From positions 1,221,998 to 1,285,997 of the forward strand of contig QDFQ01000001.1 in the NCBI GenBank assembly GCA_003075315.1: 64,000 nt of DNA, written 5' to 3'. The stretch is from Arthrobacter sp. TPD3018 (GTDB lineage Bacteria > Pseudomonadota > Alphaproteobacteria > Sphingomonadales > Sphingomonadaceae). The notes beneath the pieces are model-generated. The model was not told where the DNA came from. It did no database searches and saw nothing but the letters and a program-made list of their open reading frames with translations. The position numbers and the translations under genes are program-made. Below are positions 60,685 through 64,000 of the stretch, one piece after another; positions within the stretch are counted from its first letter, which is position 1, and every line of letters starts with the position of its first letter.

Positions 60685-61473
60685 ATGATCGACGAAGACG
60701 CGCAACCGACGCGGGTGACGGTTCTGAAGGGCGATGTGCGCCCCCCACCGCGTGAGGGTGGCTCCCGATTGGCGGGTGAGCGCCGCGGTCTGATGATCGG
60801 CGTACTCGTACTGGTAGTGCTGGTGTTGCTCGCCTTGATGGTCGTCGGCGGCGAACTGGTAAGGCGCGCCTTCGATCAGGCAAGCCTGCCCCGGGTATGG
60901 ACAAGTCCGTCGACGGTGGACGCGGGGACAGTGAGCCGGAGCAGCATGAACCCGGCGGATTGGATTACCAACGACGACTATCCGCCTGAGGCGTTGCGGC
61001 ACAACGAACAGGGGACCGTTACCGTGCGCTGGTCGATTACATCTGCCGGCCGGGTGCGTGATTGCGAAGTCCTGGAAAGCAGCGGGCATGCGAGCCTGGA
61101 CGCCGCGGCATGTCGCGCGATTACCCGGAACGGCCGCTATCCCCCGATTGCGGCCGATGCGCCGGTACGACGGTCAACGCGCCGGGTGGTCTGGAAAATT
61201 CCCGACGATGGGCCGGCCGCGGGTACGCCAGCACAGCTGATCGATATCGCCACTGCACGAAACCAGGACTCCTCAATCGAGATCGCCATCACCGTCGGTT
61301 ATGATGGCAGGGTCGAATCATGCCGCGTCGTCGAAGCGCCGCCGCCATCCGGGGGCGATCCCTGCGCGGCGACGCCGCGGGGCATGTGGATGGGACCGGG
61401 GTTCGTCCGTGACGGCAAGCCGATCAAGGCCGTGCTTCACCGGCGGTGGTCGTCGACGACGACATTCGAATAG
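60685..61473 (+). CDS. TonB C-terminal domain protein (energy-transducer-like)
   Basis: 262 residues. One N-terminal transmembrane helix (LMIGVLVLVVLVLLALMVVG) after a 35-residue cytoplasmic leader, a short periplasmic linker (unlike the long Pro-rich linker of TonB), then a TonB_C domain: WITNDDYPPEALRHNEQGTV, WSITSAGRVRDCEVLESSGH and RRVVWKIP. A second, partial repeat of the same fold follows (IEIAITVGYDGRVESCRVVE). Sphingomonads have many TonB-like proteins; the missing long linker suggests it does not span the periplasm and may have another role. No ExbB/ExbD nearby. Confidence 0.82.
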   Translation: MIDEDAQPTRVTVLKGDVRPPPREGGSRLAGERRGLMIGVLVLVVLVLLALMVVGGELVRRAFDQASLPRVWTSPSTVDAGTVSRSSMNPADWITNDDYPPEALRHNEQGTVTVRWSITSAGRVRDCEVLESSGHASLDAAACRAITRNGRYPPIAADAPVRRSTRRVVWKIPDDGPAAGTPAQLIDIATARNQDSSIEIAITVGYDGRVESCRVVEAPPPSGGDPCAATPRGMWMGPGFVRDGKPIKAVLHRRWSSTTTFE

Positions 61474-61530
61474 ATGCGACGGACGGATGCGGATGGACGA
61501 CGGACCGCATCTGCAATAGGGACTGCCCCC

Positions 61531-61785
61531 GTGAACCTGCTGCTGCTTCTTTCCGCGCTGCTGTCCGCCCTGACCGGCGGTGCCTCTGCGGTGCGTGCGC
61601 CGGTGGCGGCGCATGCCGCGGCGGGGATCGTAGCGAGCGTGCAGGCCGAGGTGAGGGCCGCCCGCGCGGCGAGCCGGCCGCAACAGCGAGTGCCGGGGCT
61701 AACCGCTCTGGCCGATCTGGGCACCACGACCGTGCTCGCGCTGACCGCGGTCGAGCCTCTTTTTGCGAGCCGCCGGCGCGAATAG
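61531..61785 (+). CDS. Small putative secreted protein
   Basis: 84 residues from GTG 61531: hydrophobic LLLLLSALLSALTGGASAV, an Ala-rich core (VAAHAAAGIVASVQAEVRAA), and VPGLTALADLGTTTVLALTA at the C-terminus. Probably exported or membrane-anchored; no family recognised. The ORF before it (from 61474) lacks a plausible start, so GTG with AGGG upstream is used. Located between the TonB-domain gene and secA; coding status is only moderately supported. Confidence 0.45.
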   Translation: MNLLLLLSALLSALTGGASAVRAPVAAHAAAGIVASVQAEVRAARAASRPQQRVPGLTALADLGTTTVLALTAVEPLFASRRRE

Positions 61786-61890
61786 CGCGCGCGTGCGTTG
61801 CTTCGGCCACGGCCGACCCCATCTTTTCATGCAATCGACGCTGCGCGCCCTTCGTCCGTGCGCGCGCGCAAAATCATCAGGAATCAGCCT

Positions 61891-64000
61891 ATGTTCGGCG
61901 GCCTTGCCAAATCCATTTTCGGGTCCTCCAACGATCGTTACGTGAAGTCGCTGGGCAGTATCGTCCAGAAAATCGGTGCGTTCGAACCGCAGCTCCAGGC
62001 GCTGTCCGACGAGGAACTGTCGGGCCAGACCGCCAAGTTCCGCGAGCAGCTGGCGAACGGCACCAAGCTCGACGATCTGTTGCCCGAAGCCTTCGCCACG
62101 GTGCGCGAGGCGGCGGTGCGCGTGCTCGGCATGCGCCACTTCGACGTGCAGATGATCGGTGGCATCGTGCTCCACCGCGGCGAGATCGCCGAGATGCGCA
62201 CGGGTGAGGGCAAGACGCTGGTCGCGACGCTGGCCACCTATCTCAACGCGCTGCCGGGCGATGGCGTCCACGTCATCACCGTCAACGACTATCTCGCTGC
62301 GCGCGACGCGGAGTGGATGGGCCAGGTCTATCGCTTCCTCGGGTTGACGGTCGGCGTCATCATCCCGAACCTGACCGACGAACAGCGCCGCGCCGCCTAT
62401 AATAGCGACATCACCTACGGCACGAACAACGAGTTCGGCTTCGACTATCTGCGCGACAACATGAAGTACGAGCGCAGCAGCATGGTGCAGCGCGCCTTTG
62501 CCATGGCGATCGTCGACGAGGTCGATTCGGTGCTGATCGACGAGGCACGCACCCCGCTCATCATCTCGGGGCCCACCGACGACAAGTCGGAGCTGTACAT
62601 GAGCGTCGACGCGATCGTGAAGCAGCTGACCCCCGACGATTACGAAAAGGATGAAAAGCAGAAGACGATCATCCTGACCGAAGACGGCACCGAACGCGCC
62701 GAGCGTCTGCTGGAAGCTGCCGGCCTGCTGCAGGGCGCGAACCTATACGATTTCGAAAACACGCAGGTCGTTCATCACCTCAATCAGTCGCTGCGCGCGA
62801 ACATGATGTTCAAGGCCGACACCGATTATATCGTCAAGGACGGCAAGGTCGTCATCATCGACGAATTCACCGGCCGTATGATGGATGGGCGCCGCTGGTC
62901 GGACGGCCTGCACCAGGCGGTCGAGGCGAAGGAGGGCGTCACGATCGAGCCCGAGAACCAGACGATGGCCTCGATCACCTTCCAGAACTATTTCCGCATG
63001 TACCCGAAGCTTGCCGGCATGACCGGCACCGCGGCGACCGAGGCGGCCGAATTCTACGACATCTACAAGATGAACGTCGTGACGATCCCCACCAACGTGC
63101 CGGTGCAGCGGATCGACGAGGAAGACGAATTCTACAAGGACACCAACGACAAGTTCCGCGCGATCGCCAAGAAGATCCGCGAACATGCCGCGCTGGGTCA
63201 GCCGGTGCTGGTCGGCACGGTGTCGATCGAAAAGTCCGAACTGCTCAGCGAATTCCTGGTGCAGGAAGGCGTCGAGCATAAGGTGCTGAACGCGCGCTAC
63301 CACGAGATGGAGGCGCATATCGTCGCTCAGGCGGGCCGGAAGGCCGCCGTCACGATCGCGACCAACATGGCGGGCCGCGGCACCGACATCAAACTCGGCG
63401 GCAACCTCGAATTCCGCATGCTCGACGAGCATCCGGACCTCGTCGAGGGCACGCCGGAATACGAGGCCGAGGCGACGCGCATCCGCGCCGAGATCGAGGT
63501 CGAGAAGCAGGAAGTGCTCGCCGCGGGCGGTCTGTTCGTGCTCGGCACCGAACGCCACGAATCGCGCCGCATCGACAACCAGCTGCGCGGCCGTTCGGGT
63601 CGCCAGGGCGATCCAGGCCTGTCGCGCTTCTACCTCAGCCTGGACGACGATCTGCTGCGCATCTTCGGGCCGGATACGCTGTTTGCGCGCATGATGCGTT
63701 CGAACATCGAGGACGGCGAGGCGATCGGCAGCAAGTGGCTGTCGAAGGCGATCGAGACCGCTCAGAAGAAGGTCGAGGCGCGCAACTACGACATCCGCAA
63801 ACAGGTCGTCGAATATGATGACGTGATGAACGACCAGCGCAAGGTGATCTACGAACAGCGCGCCGACATCATGGATGCCGACGCGGTGGGCGACGTCGTT
63901 ACCGACATGCGTGCCGAGACGGTCAACGTCATCGTCGGCGGTGCGTGCCCGCCCAACAGCTATCCCGAGCAATGGGATATCGCCGGCATGAAGGCGGGCT
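61891..64000 (+). CDS. secA: Preprotein translocase ATPase SecA (3' end outside window)
   Basis: At least 703 residues to the window edge, open at the right end. N-terminal [20 protein letters not shown], Walker [10 protein letters not shown] (Lys108), [20 protein letters not shown] (Walker B and motif), preprotein cross-linking region with [15 protein letters not shown] and [12 protein letters not shown], and NBD2 with [10 protein letters not shown] and [17 protein letters not shown]. SecA drives Sec-dependent protein export, which also serves the secreted protease, TPR and repeat proteins in this window. AGGAA eight bases before the ATG fits the start. Confidence 0.98.
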   Translation, partial: MFGGLAKSIFGSSNDRYVKSLGSIVQKIGAFEPQLQALSDEELSGQTAKFREQLANGTKLDDLLPEAFATVREAAVRVLGMRHFDVQMIGGIVLHRGEIAEMRTGEGKTLVATLATYLNALPGDGVHVITVNDYLAARDAEWMGQVYRFLGLTVGVIIPNLTDEQRRAAYNSDITYGTNNEFGFDYLRDNMKYERSSMVQRAFAMAIVDEVDSVLIDEARTPLIISGPTDDKSELYMSVDAIVKQLTPDDYEKDEKQKTIILTEDGTERAERLLEAAGLLQGANLYDFENTQVVHHLNQSLRANMMFKADTDYIVKDGKVVIIDEFTGRMMDGRRWSDGLHQAVEAKEGVTIEPENQTMASITFQNYFRMYPKLAGMTGTAATEAAEFYDIYKMNVVTIPTNVPVQRIDEEDEFYKDTNDKFRAIAKKIREHAALGQPVLVGTVSIEKSELLSEFLVQEGVEHKVLNARYHEMEAHIVAQAGRKAAVTIATNMAGRGTDIKLGGNLEFRMLDEHPDLVEGTPEYEAEATRIRAEIEVEKQEVLAAGGLFVLGTERHESRRIDNQLRGRSGRQGDPGLSRFYLSLDDDLLRIFGPDTLFARMMRSNIEDGEAIGSKWLSKAIETAQKKVEARNYDIRKQVVEYDDVMNDQRKVIYEQRADIMDADAVGDVVTDMRAETVNVIVGGACPPNSYPEQWDIAGMKAG

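Noticed and set aside
62743..63972. 409-residue minus-strand ORF within secA
   Set aside because: Antisense to a well-supported secA; translation has no family features.
1..64000. CRISPR arrays, insertion sequences, prophage or toxin-antitoxin pairs
   Set aside because: No regular spacer array, transposase, integrase other than xerD, or small paired toxin-antitoxin genes were seen.

Overview
The window is a continuous stretch of GC-rich (roughly two-thirds GC by eye) bacterial chromosome, densely coded and with no rRNA operon, phage or plasmid module. Gene content and order point to an alphaproteobacterium of the Sphingomonadaceae, most likely Sphingomonas or a close relative. The supports are a DivL-type tyrosine pseudo-kinase, a PopZ-like pole organiser next to a TolC protein, the lapA-pyrF-trpF-trpB-trpA-accD-folC block, the tsaE-amgK-murU-addB-addA-trxA block, Flp pilins, and dispersed CGTCA...TGACG hairpin repeats typical of this group. 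The genus is inferred from gene families, not from a database search.

Layout. 1-9.2 kb: end of a LolD-like ABC ATPase, a GNAT acetyltransferase and a glutathione peroxidase (overlapping operon), an HdeD-type membrane protein, dnaE-moaB, a UbiB-type kinase and a DHA2 drug exporter. 9.4-13.3 kb: a small secretion and stress cluster with a low-complexity secreted protein carrying 11-residue repeats, a subtilisin-like protease, and a divergent ECF sigma factor plus membrane anti-sigma factor; an inverted repeat lies between the divergent genes. 13.4-19.5 kb (minus strand): the folate, fatty-acid, tryptophan and pyrimidine block. 19.6-24.1 kb (minus): a patatin-like protein, an EEP nuclease/phosphatase, tRNA-Thr and rarA. 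24.5-27 kb: PadR regulator with a DUF2218 protein, and a GT4 glycosyltransferase. 27.2-32.1 kb (plus): radA, cvpA, an IscU-like scaffold, a Kef-type antiporter and a DUF423 protein. 32.2-36 kb (minus): an aspartyl-protease/TPR protein, a tiny DUF2256 zinc protein, aroB and aroK. 36.1-40 kb (plus): two sphingomonad proteins of unknown role, xerD and accA. 40.2-40.7 kb (minus): two Flp pilins. 40.7-58.6 kb (plus): mutT, tRNA-Cys, pcm-like, tolC, popZ-like, amn, an H1-like protein, divL, tsaE, amgK, murU, addB, addA and trxA. 58.6-60.6 kb (minus): an IMPase-family protein and argJ. 60.7-64 kb (plus): a TonB-domain protein, a small secreted protein and the start of secA.

Most of this is core metabolism and cell-cycle or envelope housekeeping. 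The unusual signals are: (1) ten clear copies (plus one decayed) of four hairpin repeat families that differ in sequence but share CGTC(A/G) and TGACG ends; (2) a 69-base perfect hairpin sitting on the 5' end of addB, which appears to have separated the ancestral start from the gene and left a short leader ORF ending in TGATG that could hand ribosomes to the new addB start; (3) the ECF sigma/anti-sigma/S8 protease/11-mer-repeat cluster, where both secreted products share the same mature N-terminus; (4) the histidine-to-tyrosine DivL; (5) an IscU-like scaffold with only two of the three usual cysteines. No CRISPR array, toxin-antitoxin pair or recognisable defence system was seen.
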